Shown here in pieces: positions 5,615 through 6,177 of a DNA stretch of 6,177 bases. Source of the stretch: Gammaproteobacteria bacterium (GTDB lineage Bacteria > Pseudomonadota > Gammaproteobacteria > SZUA-229); assembly GCA_027858635.1 (NCBI GenBank), contig JAQICG010000341.1, forward strand, positions 1 to 6,177, in the 5' to 3' direction. Below the pieces are notes generated by a model. That model was not told where the DNA came from, did not search any database, and worked only from the letters and a program-made list of their open reading frames with translations. Numbering within the stretch: the stretch's first letter is position 1; the number at the start of each line of letters is the position of its first letter. A program made the position numbers and the translations under genes.

Positions 5615-6177
5615 GTGATAGGTGATCGCAGTGTAACTGTTTTTTATGATGATGTGATGCTTGGCCATAATCCCGAGGTGGATTTGCCCTTTCTCCCCAG
5701 CCGGGTGGAAAAACGGGTAAGGACGATTCTCCAGGGGCTGGATTTCAAGTGGAGCTATCCGGAGCATCCGGGGCGTTTGACAGCCATCATGAATCTGCTG
5801 AAAGAGCAGCCTATTCCGGGGGTTCAGTTCAAGGCCGGCCCCCACGCCACCTATGACCAGCTCGGCCGCGTTCACACTACCGCTCATCTCGACCATCTCT
5901 TTTCAATGGAAGGAAAGCGGGCCTGGCTGGATCGGGATACCACCGCCGTATCGCCGGATAGCATCAAGGCGGCCACCTCGGCGGCAGGCAATGTCATTGC
6001 CGCCGATGAAGCGGTGGTGAAGGGCGAATGTCAGAGCGCCTTTGCCCTGGTGAGGCCGCCGGGCCATCATGCCGAGCCCGTCAGGTCGCGGGGATTTTGC
6101 CTGTTCAACAACGTCGCTGTTGCGGCAGCTCATGCCCGGGCGAAGCTGGGCTGTGAGCGTATCCTGATTGTCGACTG
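5615..6177 (+). CDS. Histone deacetylase-family (class II-like) amidohydrolase, 3' end outside the window
   Basis: Partial: 187 codons plus two bases are visible, and the full family is usually about 310-375 aa. Family members are zinc-dependent cytosolic enzymes that remove acetyl or other acyl groups from amines; bacterial ones act on acetylpolyamines, acetoin-related or unknown substrates, as well as acyl-lysine. VTVFYDDVMLGHNP (7-20) is the first strand. PEHPGRLTAI (49-58) matches the HPE.P.R entry motif. RVHTTAHLDHL (85-95) is the 'VH...YL' segment. ALVRPPGHHAEP (144-155) holds the active-site His pair H151/H152. RGFCLFNNVAVAAAHA (159-174) is the strongly conserved G-F-C-x-F-N-N block. 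The window ends after ILIVD plus TG, where the family normally continues W-D-V-H-H-G-N-G-T with zinc ligands, so the metal site cannot be inspected. RPPGHHAEP favours class II-type proteins over AcuC. Between PFLPSR and the PEHPGRL motif there is a rather long segment (about 26-48). GTG 5615 is the start, fixed by an upstream in-frame stop and a strong Shine-Dalgarno. Confidence 0.9.
   Translation, partial: MIGDRSVTVFYDDVMLGHNPEVDLPFLPSRVEKRVRTILQGLDFKWSYPEHPGRLTAIMNLLKEQPIPGVQFKAGPHATYDQLGRVHTTAHLDHLFSMEGKRAWLDRDTTAVSPDSIKAATSAAGNVIAADEAVVKGECQSAFALVRPPGHHAEPVRSRGFCLFNNVAVAAAHARAKLGCERILIVD

Overview
The window looks like chromosomal DNA from a non-enteric, probably marine or aquatic, gammaproteobacterium. 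The evidence is the short (regulatory-domain-free) HisG directly overlapping hisD, moderately high GC in the coding regions, and consensus AAGGAGG-type ribosome binding sites. The assignment is inferred from gene content and protein style. No rRNA, tRNA, mobile element or CRISPR array is visible.

Region 1 (53-1988) holds two histidine biosynthesis genes, hisG (short-form ATP phosphoribosyltransferase) and hisD (histidinol dehydrogenase). They overlap by 8 nt and are surely co-transcribed. They catalyse the first and last two steps of the pathway. No hisC or other his gene follows. A perfect 11-bp AT-only inverted repeat straddles the hisD stop codon, and a 225-nt non-coding gap (1989-2213) with small inverted and direct repeats separates this operon from what follows.

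Region 2 (2217-6177, running off the right edge) holds three same-strand genes that do not belong to histidine synthesis. The first is an ATP-grasp ligase-like protein of 413 aa. Next, after 28 nt, comes a 670-aa protein that starts at TTG behind a perfect Shine-Dalgarno. Its N-terminal half is unrecognised, but its C-terminal half carries what reads as a papain-type catalytic apparatus: a Gln six residues before a Cys, then a His in a hydrophobic strand context, then an Asn-rich loop. The third, after a 115-nt gap, is the first 187 codons of a class II histone-deacetylase-like amidohydrolase, cut by the window end just before its expected Asp-x-His-His metal motif.

The most interesting possibility is that region 2 is one functional unit in which an ATP-dependent amide/peptide ligase sits beside two different amide-cleaving folds, a thiol peptidase and a zinc deacylase. 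This would be a make-and-break system for an unknown amide-linked metabolite, peptide tag or acylated amine. The individual domain calls rest on visible motifs; the joint function is inference from neighbourhood only.
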